Source: Cyanobium sp. NIES-981 (GTDB lineage Bacteria > Cyanobacteriota > Cyanobacteriia > PCC-6307 > Cyanobiaceae). From it: a stretch of DNA of 35,016 bases. Each line of letters opens with the position of its first letter. The first letter of the stretch is position 1. Positions 23,047 to 30,871 of this stretch are shown piece by piece. The stretch is taken from NCBI GenBank assembly GCA_945896675.1, contig CAMDEM010000021.1, positions 1 through 35,016 on the forward strand. The letters run 5' to 3'. The translations under genes and the position numbers were made by a program. The notes beneath the pieces are model-generated. The model was not told where the DNA came from and searched no databases. It saw nothing but the letters and a program-made list of their open reading frames with translations.

Positions 23047-24434
23047 ACCCCGTTGCGCCGCGCCGCGAGGGCTCCTTCCACCATCGCCTTGGCTCCCACC
23101 ACCACTCCCGCCAGGTCGTAGGTGTTGGCGGCGGTGATGCGCACCGGAACCATGGTTCCGGGGGCAGCGCAAAGGCCGCCTTCGCCAGGCATCACCCGCA
23201 CTTCACCATCCACTTCAGGGGCATAGCGGCTACAGCGGCCCAGCATTTCGCCGGTGCTGGGGTTCTCCTGCTCGATCAACACGTCCACGATGCGTCCCAC
23301 CCAGGAGGCGTTGCGCTCCGCAGCAATGGGTTGCTGCAGGGCCATCAGCCGCTCCTTGCGCTCCTGGGCCACCGCGTGGTCGACTTGATCAGGGAGATCG
23401 GCGGCGGCGGTGCCCTCTTCTGGCGAAAAGGTGAAAACCCCCACGTGGTCGAACTGTTGTTCCGCCACGAAATCCAGGAGGTGCTCGAAGTGGTCTTCGG
23501 TCTCGCCGGGAAAGCCCACGATGAAGGTGGTGCGCAGCACAGCTTCAGGAAGTTGCTCGCGAATCCGTTTGAGCAGGCCCGCTGTCACGTCGGCTTGCCA
23601 GGGGCGGTTCATGGCGCGCAGCACCTCAGGGTGGCTGTGCTGGAGAGGCAGATCGAGGTAGGGAAGCACGTTGGGCACCTCCCGATAGGCAGCCAGCACC
23701 TCGGGGGTGAGGCCTGTGGGGTAGGCGTAGTGGACCCGAATCCAGGGGATTTCCACCTCCCCTAGGGCTCGCAGCAGCTCAGCGAGTTGGGGTTTTCCAT
23801 AGATGTCGAGGCCGTAGTTGGTGGTGATCTGGCTGATCAAAACCAGTTCTTGAACCCCTTGGCTCGCCAGGGTTTGGGCTTCCGCCACGATCGATTCGAT
23901 CGGGCGGGAACGCTGGTCGCCGCGCAGCTTGGGAATGATGCAGAAGGCGCAGCGGTAGTCGCAGCCTTCAGCCACCTTGAGGTAGGCCACCGCTTCACTG
24001 GTGGTGCGATAGCGGGGGAGATGTTCATCGCCCACGAAGGTGGGGTTGGCACTCACCTGGTTTACCCGCTCGCCGGCTTCGACTCGCTCCAGCACGCTCA
24101 CGATGTGCTGGTAATCGCCCGTTCCCACGATGGCTTTGGCTTCAGGGAGCGACTCAAGGAGCTCCTCCTGGAAGTGTTGGGCTAGGCAGCCAGCAATGAT
24201 GAGTTCCTTGCCCTGTTCGGCCAACTCCACCAGGGTGCGCACCGATTCCTCCCGGGCGTCTTGGATGAAGCTGCAGGTATTCACCACCACCACGCGGGCT
24301 TCGCTTTCGTCGGCGCTCACGCCGTAGCCGGCTTGGGCGAGTAGGCCGAGCATGTGCTCGGTATCCACACGGTTTTTTTCGCAGCCCAGGTGGGCAAAGG
24401 CGACGGTGGGCTTGTTCATATCACTGGAAGCCAT
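23043..24434 (-). CDS. rimO: Ribosomal protein S12 methylthiotransferase RimO
   Basis: 463 residues from ATG at 24434. The N-terminal UPF0004 domain carries C18 (HLGCEKN), C54 (NTCSF) and C83 (AGCLAQ) for the auxiliary cluster. The radical SAM motif CDYRCAFC is at C158, C162 and C165. GTGDYQHI, the Leu-rich PYLDLPLQH and a C-terminal TRAM-like domain (GRIVDVLIE onward) complete the methylthiotransferase layout. RimO adds a methylthio group to an Asp of ribosomal protein S12. Where other RimO proteins usually have ISQDTT, this one reads ISQITT at about 200-205. The MFS gene is coupled downstream through TTGA. Confidence 0.93.
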   Translation of the reverse strand: MASSDMNKPTVAFAHLGCEKNRVDTEHMLGLLAQAGYGVSADESEARVVVVNTCSFIQDAREESVRTLVELAEQGKELIIAGCLAQHFQEELLESLPEAKAIVGTGDYQHIVSVLERVEAGERVNQVSANPTFVGDEHLPRYRTTSEAVAYLKVAEGCDYRCAFCIIPKLRGDQRSRPIESIVAEAQTLASQGVQELVLISQITTNYGLDIYGKPQLAELLRALGEVEIPWIRVHYAYPTGLTPEVLAAYREVPNVLPYLDLPLQHSHPEVLRAMNRPWQADVTAGLLKRIREQLPEAVLRTTFIVGFPGETEDHFEHLLDFVAEQQFDHVGVFTFSPEEGTAAADLPDQVDHAVAQERKERLMALQQPIAAERNASWVGRIVDVLIEQENPSTGEMLGRCSRYAPEVDGEVRVMPGEGGLCAAPGTMVPVRITAANTYDLAGVVVGAKAMVEGALAARRNGV

Positions 24435-24504
24435 GCCTCCACCCTATGGGTGCGACTGGGATGGCAGTCCATCGAACGGCTGCCACAATTCAAGTCATGC
24501 TTTG

Positions 24505-24519
24505 GTCCGATTAACGGAC
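24505..24519. repeat. Short hairpin just before the VKOR start codon
   Basis: GTCCG-ATTAA-CGGAC is a perfect 5-bp palindromic stem that ends 9 bases before the GTG at 24528, where a ribosome-binding site would lie. It could influence initiation; by length alone it could also be chance. Confidence 0.35.
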
Positions 24520-24527
24520 GCCCCCCT

Positions 24528-25472
24528 GTGACTTCGACCCGCCTCAGTCAGCGCCTGAGTTCCAACCGTCGCCGGGGCGAGCCCGGGGGCAACCGGTGGA
24601 TTCGGGTGGCGATTGCGGTGTTGGCCACCATCGGTGCGATCGACACGGGCTCGATCACCCTTAAGAAATGGGGACTGTTGGGTGCCCTGAGCTGTTCGAA
24701 GGAGGCCTTTTTCGGCTGTAACGGCTGCGAGAAGGTTCTTTCCAGTGCCTGGGGAAGCCTGTTTGGCCAACCCCTTTCCCTGTTTGGCTTTTTGGCCTAC
24801 GGGGCTGTGCTGTTGATGGCGGTGCTGCCCCTGGTCCTCACGGGGGAGGCCAAGACAGCTTTGGGTCAAACCAGCTGGTGGGGCCTTTTCCTCTTGAGCA
24901 CCGGCATGGCCGTGTTCAGCGGGGTGCTCGTGGGGGTGATGGTGTTTGGCATCCACGACTGCTGCCCCTTTTGCATCCTGTCGGCGCTGTTGAGTAGTGC
25001 CCTGTTTGTGCTCAGCCTGATGGGCGGCGATTGGCAAGAGCGGGGCCAGGTGGTGTTCCGGGGGGTGCTGGTTGCCTTTGTGGTGGGCTTGGTCGGCCTG
25101 GGCTGGGCGGCATCGGCCAACCGACCGGCCGTGGTGACTGGGCCCGGGGTGGCTCCGGCCGTGACCACCGTCAGCCCCCCCCAGGCCGTTGCCCTGGCCG
25201 ACCATCTCACGGCCGGTGGGGCTGCCCTCTACACCGCCTATTGGTGCCCCCACTGCCACGAGCAACTGGAACTGTTTGGCAGGGAAGCCGCCTCCAAGCT
25301 GCGGGTGGTCGAATGCGCTGCCGATGGTCGCAATAGCCAGAAGGCCCTTTGCGATACCAAAAAGATCGAAGGTTTCCCCACCTGGGAGATCGATGGCAAG
25401 CTCGATTCCGGGGTTAAGCCCCTGGCCAAACTCGCTGAAACGAGCGGCTTCAAGCCCGCAGGGCCCCTCTAG
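24528..25472 (+). CDS. Vitamin K epoxide reductase homologue fused to a thioredoxin-like domain
   Basis: 314 residues from GTG at 24528. The first ~195 residues form the VKOR domain with five hydrophobic segments; C64 and C67 lie in FFGCNGCEKV and the active-site CxxC is CPFC (C146-C149). A lumenal/periplasmic thioredoxin-like domain follows with WCPHC (C240-C243) and the cis-Pro in GFPTW. Such VKOR-Trx fusions in cyanobacteria (the Synechococcus structure is known) and in plants (LTO1) re-oxidise the thioredoxin domain using quinone and make disulfides in thylakoid lumen proteins. The frame extends upstream into the rimO start region, but homology begins after this GTG. It stands 10 bases before the convergent nadB stop. 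Confidence 0.9.
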   Translation: MTSTRLSQRLSSNRRRGEPGGNRWIRVAIAVLATIGAIDTGSITLKKWGLLGALSCSKEAFFGCNGCEKVLSSAWGSLFGQPLSLFGFLAYGAVLLMAVLPLVLTGEAKTALGQTSWWGLFLLSTGMAVFSGVLVGVMVFGIHDCCPFCILSALLSSALFVLSLMGGDWQERGQVVFRGVLVAFVVGLVGLGWAASANRPAVVTGPGVAPAVTTVSPPQAVALADHLTAGGAALYTAYWCPHCHEQLELFGREAASKLRVVECAADGRNSQKALCDTKKIEGFPTWEIDGKLDSGVKPLAKLAETSGFKPAGPL

Positions 25473-25482
25473 GGGATTTGAT

Positions 25483-27117
25483 TCAGCTGAGCTGGGAGGT
25501 GGTTCGGATCGGTTCGCCCCGTTGTTGAACGCTGTGGCGTTGCCAGAAGGGTTGCTTGGCGGGGGCATCGATGCGGAAGTGGCCCCCCCGGCTTTCTTCT
25601 CGGAAGAGGGCGGCTCCCATCAGCAATTCAGCCAGGCTGAGCCTCAGATGCAGGTCGTGCACCCGTTTCAGCAAAGGCACGGCCCCGGGGCTGAGTCGGG
25701 CTGAACGGCCTGGTTCGCGTTGCTGGAGCTGGTGCCAAAGGGGTTGGCTCTCCAGCTCTTGGCGTTGGCGTTGAACGGTTGTCAGGGCTGCTGCAAGGCC
25801 GTGGCCCCAGCGTTCGACCCCGGCGGCTTGCCAACACAAGTCGCGCAGACGGCTGATTTGACGATCAATTTGGGCGCAAGAGAGCCCTGCGATGGCCAGC
25901 TCGATTTGGCTGGGGGGCGGCGTGCTGCCCTGGGCCCTTGCGGCCATCGGTTCCAGCTGGATTTGGCCCAATTGCCGGGCGAAGACCAGGCATTCCATCA
26001 GGGAATTGCTGGCCAGCCGATTGGCCCCGTGCACCCCGGTGCAGGCCACCTCCCCAATGGCATAGAGGCCCGGCAGGCTTGTGGCGGCTTGCAGATTGGT
26101 TGCCACGCCCCCCATCCAGTAGTGGGCGGCCGGTGCCACGGGGATGGGGTTTTGGGTGGGTTCGAGGCCCAGCTCGCGGCAGCGCCCCAGGATCGTGGGG
26201 AACTGCTGGTTCAGCCGGTGTTCCCCCACGGGCCGGAGGTCGAGCCAGAGGTGATCGACCCCGTCCTCCTGCATCCTGCGGGCGAGGGCTCGGCTCACCT
26301 GGTCGCGGGGGGCGAGATCACCGCCGGCCAGATCGGCCACGGGGCTGTTCCCCTGGCGATCAAGCAGCCGGGCACCTTCACCGCGTACGGCTTCGGAGAT
26401 CAGGAACCGGGGGGCTCCGGGCAGCATTAAGGCCGTGGGATGGAACTGGACAAATTCCAGGTCCCTAACTTCGGCTCCCGCCCGCCAGGCCATCACCACC
26501 CCATCGCCACTGGCCATGGCCGGATTGGTGGTGTGGGCAAACAGGTGGCCGCCGCCACCGGTGGCGAGCACCACCGCACCAGCCCGCAGCCAATCCAACT
26601 GGCCGTTCTCAAGCACTTGGAGGCCCTTGCAGCAACCACCCTCCACCCAGAGTTGGAGGGCAACCGCCCCTTTGCGTTGCTCCAGGCCTGGGCGCTTGAG
26701 CACCTCCCTCTCCAGGGCGTCAACCAGGGCGCCGCCGGTGCGGTCCTGGGCATGGAGCACCCGCCGATGGCTGTGGGCGGCCTCCAGGGTGGTGCTGAGT
26801 TGGTCGCCATCGCGATCAAAGGCCATGCCCAGTTGCAGCAGCCTGGATACGCATCCAGGGGCCTGATGCACCAGCAGCTCTACGGCGGAACGATCACAGA
26901 GACCGGCCCCTGCCTCCAGGGTGTCGGCGATATGACTCGAAAAACTGTCGTCGTGGCTGGTGACCGCGGCAATACCGCCCTGGGCCCAGCGGCTTGCCGA
27001 GCGGGGTGAATTGTCCTTGCTCAGGAGCAAGACCCTCAGCTGGGCGGGTAGTTCCAGGCAGGCCATGAGGCCGGCGGCTCCGCCTCCGACCACCACCACG
27101 TCCCAATTGTTTGGCAT
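25483..27117 (-). CDS. nadB: L-aspartate oxidase
   Basis: 544 residues from ATG at 27117. The FAD-binding N-terminus VVVVGGGAAGLMACLEL (GxGxxG at residues 11-16), SRWAQGGIAAV, TLEAGAGLCD, HAQDRTGGAL, GGGGHLFAHTTNP, FHPTAL, LISEAVRGEGA, HYWMGGV and GANRLASNSLMECLVFARQ are the blocks of the succinate-dehydrogenase-flavoprotein family as found in NadB. It oxidises L-aspartate to iminoaspartate for quinolinate and NAD synthesis. Length and C-terminal helical domain are normal for the family. No nadA or nadC is nearby. There is no strong ribosome-binding site in front of the ATG. Confidence 0.93.
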   Translation of the reverse strand: MPNNWDVVVVGGGAAGLMACLELPAQLRVLLLSKDNSPRSASRWAQGGIAAVTSHDDSFSSHIADTLEAGAGLCDRSAVELLVHQAPGCVSRLLQLGMAFDRDGDQLSTTLEAAHSHRRVLHAQDRTGGALVDALEREVLKRPGLEQRKGAVALQLWVEGGCCKGLQVLENGQLDWLRAGAVVLATGGGGHLFAHTTNPAMASGDGVVMAWRAGAEVRDLEFVQFHPTALMLPGAPRFLISEAVRGEGARLLDRQGNSPVADLAGGDLAPRDQVSRALARRMQEDGVDHLWLDLRPVGEHRLNQQFPTILGRCRELGLEPTQNPIPVAPAAHYWMGGVATNLQAATSLPGLYAIGEVACTGVHGANRLASNSLMECLVFARQLGQIQLEPMAARAQGSTPPPSQIELAIAGLSCAQIDRQISRLRDLCWQAAGVERWGHGLAAALTTVQRQRQELESQPLWHQLQQREPGRSARLSPGAVPLLKRVHDLHLRLSLAELLMGAALFREESRGGHFRIDAPAKQPFWQRHSVQQRGEPIRTTSQLS

Positions 27118-27150
27118 CGGGGTTGCAGCGTTCCGGCAAGGGGCCGGTAC

Positions 27151-27182
27151 TAAAAAAGCCGCCGGAAGGCTCCGGCGGCTTT
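27151..27182 (-). terminator. Rho-independent terminator of psbU
   Basis: A perfect 10-bp stem, AGCCGCCGGA (27157-27166) and TCCGGCGGCT (27171-27180) with an AGGC loop, is followed on the minus strand by six T (plus-strand A run 27152-27157). It starts 24 bases after the psbU stop, so it separates psbU from nadB downstream. It is the strongest terminator in the window; on the plus strand only a short T run follows. Confidence 0.9.
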
Positions 27183-27205
27183 CAACGTGGACGGGAGCTT
27201 AGGGC

Positions 27206-27586
27206 TCAGCGGTATTGGCCGTCATTGATGCGGTCATCGCCTTCGTTGAGGGCAATGGAGGCATCCGTCACGGTGAAGTTGCCCTTGTACTTGTTGAAAA
27301 GCTCTTTCTGACGGTCGCTGAGGTCCAGGGCCAGCACGTCATCAACGCTGCTGTAAGGACCGCCCAGCACGATCTTGCCGGCCAGGGTTGGGTACATCCC
27401 GGGATAGTCCTGGAAGCGGCGCACCGAGCAGTTGTTGAGGTCAACCTTGCCCGCCCGCTCGGCGATTTTGTCGTCGGCGATGTTGCGGAGATCGGAAGCT
27501 GCGAAGGCAGGGCTCGGCAGCAGCAGGGTCAGCAACAGGCCGGCCATCACGACCCCACTCATCAGCCAGGCAACCAGCCGTTTCAT
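27206..27586 (-). CDS. psbU: Photosystem II 12-kDa extrinsic protein PsbU
   Basis: 126 residues from ATG at 27586 with a good ribosome-binding site (GGAG, 7-base spacing). Residues 1-29 are a signal peptide ending SPAFA for export to the thylakoid lumen. The mature part starts ASDLRNIADDKIAERAGKVDLNN and contains two helix-hairpin-helix-like units (VRRFQDYPGMYPTLAGKIV, VLALDLSDRQKELFNKY), as in PsbU. It binds near the Mn4CaO5 cluster with PsbO and PsbV and stabilises oxygen evolution. A strong terminator follows. The 131-base stretch upstream (27587-27717) should hold its promoter, but I see no convincing -35/-10 pair there. Confidence 0.93.
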   Translation of the reverse strand: MKRLVAWLMSGVVMAGLLLTLLLPSPAFAASDLRNIADDKIAERAGKVDLNNCSVRRFQDYPGMYPTLAGKIVLGGPYSSVDDVLALDLSDRQKELFNKYKGNFTVTDASIALNEGDDRINDGQYR

Positions 27587-27717
27587 CGCGACACTCCGGA
27601 GAATCCAGGACGGGAAGTGGCAAAGCCACTCATCTAGCAACGTTACAGATGCGGGACGGAATCTCGGACCTCGATCCGCCAGCCTTTTGCAGATCTTCAG
27701 ATGGGGCGTGTCGATCG

Positions 27718-28437
27718 TCAGATCAGGCCGCTCAGCCGGGGTGCTGCCAGCGCTGCCACCAAAAACAGGCCGTCCACAGCCAGGGTGGTGGCGAGCGCTG
27801 AGCTGGTGATCCTGCCCACCTCCCCTTGCTGCCAAAGCCACCGACACAACTGCACGAGCACCAGGGCACAGCCGCTGACCAGCAGTAGGGATGGTGGTTC
27901 TAGTACCTGCCTTGCCGCCGCCTGGAGCAGTTGGGGTGCCGCCTCTGGGCTAGCACTCAAGACTTCAGGCCAGAGCTGCATCACCCCACTGAGGGCCATG
28001 GCCCCATCGGTGGCAGCGGTACCGAGTAAGGAGCCCAGATAGAACCCGCAAGCTAGGCGCCAACGCCCTTGCAGGCCAGTAAGGGCGAGGGGCAGGACAC
28101 AGGCTTCCAGGGGGAGGTGCCAGATCGGATGCAGGCGGAACCAGCCCCAAAACAGGCAGCCGCCCAGCCAGCTGCCGCAAAAGCCCACCAGCAAGGATCC
28201 GGCACGGCGTAGCCGTTGATCGCTGTGATGGCCAAGGCCAAGGCCAATCGCCAGGAGCGGAACTGTGAACAAAACGGCGCTGAAGGGCGCGAGCCGTACC
28301 CACGGGGCCTGCAAAAAGACCGGCAGGGTGACCAGCAGGCCGCTGGCCATGGCAGGCCAGCCTTCGCCAACCCAGGGGGCCTGGGAGGCGGGGGCTAGCG
28401 GGGAGGCCAGCTGGATGGGGCGGGCCCCAACAACCAC
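27718..28437 (-). CDS. DUF3120-type integral membrane protein
   Basis: 239 residues from GTG at 28437; an ATG at 28350 would remove 29 residues and begins close to where the family pattern starts (GLLVTLPVFLQAPWVRLAP). Five to seven hydrophobic segments are visible. GSWLGGCLFWGWFRLHPIWHLPLEAC and YLGSLLGTAATDG are the features by which I assign DUF3120, a cyanobacterial membrane family of unknown function; this is from memory and moderately sure. The gene lies upstream of psbU on the same strand with a 131-base gap, and is divergent from uppP. Confidence 0.68.
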   Translation of the reverse strand: MVVGARPIQLASPLAPASQAPWVGEGWPAMASGLLVTLPVFLQAPWVRLAPFSAVLFTVPLLAIGLGLGHHSDQRLRRAGSLLVGFCGSWLGGCLFWGWFRLHPIWHLPLEACVLPLALTGLQGRWRLACGFYLGSLLGTAATDGAMALSGVMQLWPEVLSASPEAAPQLLQAAARQVLEPPSLLLVSGCALVLVQLCRWLWQQGEVGRITSSALATTLAVDGLFLVAALAAPRLSGLI

Positions 28438-28453
28438 GGATGTAAAGAAAGTT

Positions 28454-28474
28454 GACCAACCTTAAGGGGTGGTC
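28454..28474. promoter_or_regulatory. Imperfect palindrome in the DUF3120-uppP divergent region
   Basis: GACCAACC-ttaag-GGGTGGTC matches in 7 of 8 pairs and includes TTGACC (28452-28457), a good -35-like hexamer on the plus strand, but no -10 lies 17 bases further on. It may be an operator for one or both divergent genes. No regulator is indicated. Confidence 0.35.
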
Positions 28475-28475
28475 T

Positions 28476-28495
28476 GGGAGGCATGGCGGCCTCCC
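28476..28495. repeat. Hairpin upstream of uppP
   Basis: GGGAGGC-atggcg-GCCTCCC is a perfect 7-bp GC-rich stem 40 bases before the uppP start, directly after the palindrome at 28454. There is no T run, so it is more likely a leader structure than a terminator. Confidence 0.4.
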
Positions 28496-28535
28496 CTTCT
28501 AGCCATAGGGTCATGGCCTGACAGAGCCTTGCGCG

Positions 28536-29402
28536 ATGACCGATCTGGTTGCGGAACCAACCTTGGGGTTGTGGGAAGCCTGCTGGCACTACCTGGTGCT
28601 TGGGGTTGTCCAGGGCATCACGGAATTTTTGCCCATCAGCAGCTCAGCCCACCTCAAGGTGGTTCCGATGGTCCTCGGCTGGGGAGATCCCGGCGTGGCT
28701 GTAACGGCGGTCATCCAATTGGGCAGCATCGTTGCGGTGTTGGCCTACTTCCGTCGGGATTTGCTGGAGGTGGGCCGGGCTGTTCTCCACGCCAGCCGTA
28801 GGGGAGATTGGCAGGATCCCTCCGCCCGACTGGGGTTGGCCATTGCCCTTGGCACCCTGCCGATCGTGGTCGTTGGCTTGGCGATCAAAAAATTCATCCC
28901 CGACTACGACCATTCGCCCCTGCGCAGTCTCCATTCGATTGCGATTGTCTCGATGGTGATGGCCGTCCTGTTGGCCGTGGCGGAGCAGCTGGGCCGTCGC
29001 CGCCGGGTCCTCGCTGAGGTACGTCCCTGGGACGGTGTTCTGGTGGGGGTTGCCCAGGCCCTGGCGGTGATTCCTGGCGTGTCGCGATCCGGCAGCACCC
29101 TTACGGCCTCCCTCTTCGATGGATGGCGCCGCAGTGACGCGGCGCGCTTCTCCTTTCTCCTCGGGATTCCGGCGATCACCCTGGCGGGCTTGGTCGAATT
29201 CAAAAATGCCTTGGATCAGCCCATGGCTGGCGGGGTGGGACCCCTCCTGGTTGGAATCCTTTCGGCCTTGGTGGTGTCGTGGTTGGCAATTGCCTGGCTG
29301 CTCCGTTTTCTCCAGAACCACAGCACCTGGTGGTTTGTGGGGTATCGCTTGCTGTTTGGGGCTTCAATCCTGCTCTGGCTGGGCCGAACAGCTGCCGGCT
29401 AG
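28536..29402 (+). CDS. uppP: Undecaprenyl-diphosphatase
   Basis: 288 residues, about eight hydrophobic segments. Near the N-terminus LGVVQGITEFLPISSSAHL has the Glu-rich motif and Ser cluster, and VIPGVSRSGSTLTASL is the second conserved motif, both of the BacA/UppP family. The enzyme removes a phosphate from undecaprenyl diphosphate to regenerate the lipid carrier for peptidoglycan and O-antigen. The start is ATG at 28536. The TIGR03279 gene follows after 47 bases and probably shares the transcript. Confidence 0.93.
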   Translation: MTDLVAEPTLGLWEACWHYLVLGVVQGITEFLPISSSAHLKVVPMVLGWGDPGVAVTAVIQLGSIVAVLAYFRRDLLEVGRAVLHASRRGDWQDPSARLGLAIALGTLPIVVVGLAIKKFIPDYDHSPLRSLHSIAIVSMVMAVLLAVAEQLGRRRRVLAEVRPWDGVLVGVAQALAVIPGVSRSGSTLTASLFDGWRRSDAARFSFLLGIPAITLAGLVEFKNALDQPMAGGVGPLLVGILSALVVSWLAIAWLLRFLQNHSTWWFVGYRLLFGASILLWLGRTAAG

Positions 29403-29449
29403 GGCCACTCCGGCCTAAAACAGAGGAAGCCTTTGATCCCAACTGGCCT

Positions 29450-30844
29450 GTGTGGAAGGAACCCTCTGCAGGCATTGCCTTGGCGGTGGCCGAAGGAGAT
29501 GCCCCTCGCCTTCCCGCGCCAGCGGTGGTGGCATCGGTTGAAGCTGGCTCGATCGGGGAAGAGCTGGGGTTTCAGCCGGGGGATCGCCTGCTCAGCATCA
29601 ACGGCAAACGCCCCCGCGACCTGATCGATCTGCAGTTCCTGGTGGGGGAAGAGGAGCTCACCCTGGAGGTGGAAGACCCCGATGGCACCCTCCATGTGGT
29701 GGAGCTGGAGAAGGATCTCGATGAAGGCCTGGGGCTGGGTTTCACCGAAGCCCTGTTCGACGGACTCAAGCAGTGCAACAACCAGTGCCCCTTCTGTTTC
29801 ATCGATCAGCAGCCTTCAGGGAAGCGCCGAAGCCTCTATCTCAAGGACGACGACTACCGGCTCAGCTTTCTCTACGGCTCCTATCTCACCCTCACCAACC
29901 TGGGTGCTTCCGATTGGCAGCGCATTGAAGAGCAGCGTCTCTCGCCCTTGTATGTCTCCGTGCATGCCACCGAGCCCGCGTTACGCAGCCGCTTGCTGGT
30001 GAATCCAAGGGCGGGCCTGCTGCTGGAGCAATTGGCCTGGTTTGCGGAGCGGGATCTGCAGATTCACGCCCAAGTGGTGGTGTGCCCTGGAATCAACGAC
30101 GGCGCTGCCCTGGAGCGGACCCTGCGGGATTTGGCGGGTTTTGCCGCAGGTGATTGGCCGGCTGTTTTATCCGCTGCGGTTGTGCCCGTCGGGCTCACCC
30201 GTTTTCGTCCTCCCGGCGATGTCCTGAAGGCGGTTGATCGCAGCAGCGCCCGCGCCGTGATCGCCCTGGTGGAGCCTCTCCAGCAGGACTTCCAGCAGGG
30301 GTTGGCCAGCCGTTTTGCCTGGCTTTCCGATGAGTGGTACCTGATCGCGGGCTTGCCCCTACCGCCTCGCCATTCCTACGAAGATTTGCCCCAGCAGGAA
30401 AATGGTGTGGGCAGTATCCGGGCCTTTTTGGAGGCCCTCGACCTCGCCACCACGGATCTTCCCGCCCGCCTGAATGAGCCGCGGCGCTTGAGTTGGGTGG
30501 TGGGCCACCTGGTGGCAGAAGCCCTGGAGCCGGTGGTGGCCCGGCTCAATGCGGTGGAGGGCCTCGAGTTGATGCTCTATGGCTTGCCCAGCCCCTACTG
30601 GGGCCAGGAGCAGGTGGTGACAGGTTTGCTGACCGGATCCGATCTCTTGGCGGGGCTGGCCGGACAAGATCTGGGCGATGCCTTGCTGCTGCCCTCGGTG
30701 ATGTTGCGCCAGGGGGAGCCGGTCTTCCTCGATGACCTCACCCTTGTGGAGCTCGAGCAAAGGCTGCCTGTGCCTGTTCAGCTTTTGCAGGGTGCAGACG
30801 ACCTGGTGGCTGTCTGTACCTGTAAGCAGTCGAATGCTGATTAG
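29450..30844 (+). CDS. TIGR03279-family radical-SAM-like Fe-S protein (PDZ + DUF512)
   Basis: 464 residues from GTG at 29450 (another in-frame GTG is at 29486). The N-terminus is a PDZ-like domain (VVASVEAGSIGEELGFQPGDRL, ~25-90). It is followed by CNNQCPFC (C109, C113, C116), a CX3CX2C cluster motif, and FIDQQPSGKRRSLYLKDDDYRLSF. The C-terminal third is DUF512. These three parts define the cyanobacterial TIGR03279 group, described as putative FeS-containing proteins; the bacterial relatives are similarly uncharacterised. There is no ribosome-binding site close to the chosen start. Confidence 0.85.
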   Translation: MWKEPSAGIALAVAEGDAPRLPAPAVVASVEAGSIGEELGFQPGDRLLSINGKRPRDLIDLQFLVGEEELTLEVEDPDGTLHVVELEKDLDEGLGLGFTEALFDGLKQCNNQCPFCFIDQQPSGKRRSLYLKDDDYRLSFLYGSYLTLTNLGASDWQRIEEQRLSPLYVSVHATEPALRSRLLVNPRAGLLLEQLAWFAERDLQIHAQVVVCPGINDGAALERTLRDLAGFAAGDWPAVLSAAVVPVGLTRFRPPGDVLKAVDRSSARAVIALVEPLQQDFQQGLASRFAWLSDEWYLIAGLPLPPRHSYEDLPQQENGVGSIRAFLEALDLATTDLPARLNEPRRLSWVVGHLVAEALEPVVARLNAVEGLELMLYGLPSPYWGQEQVVTGLLTGSDLLAGLAGQDLGDALLLPSVMLRQGEPVFLDDLTLVELEQRLPVPVQLLQGADDLVAVCTCKQSNAD

Positions 30845-30871
30845 GCTCAGGGGTAATTCCAAGGTTTTGGT

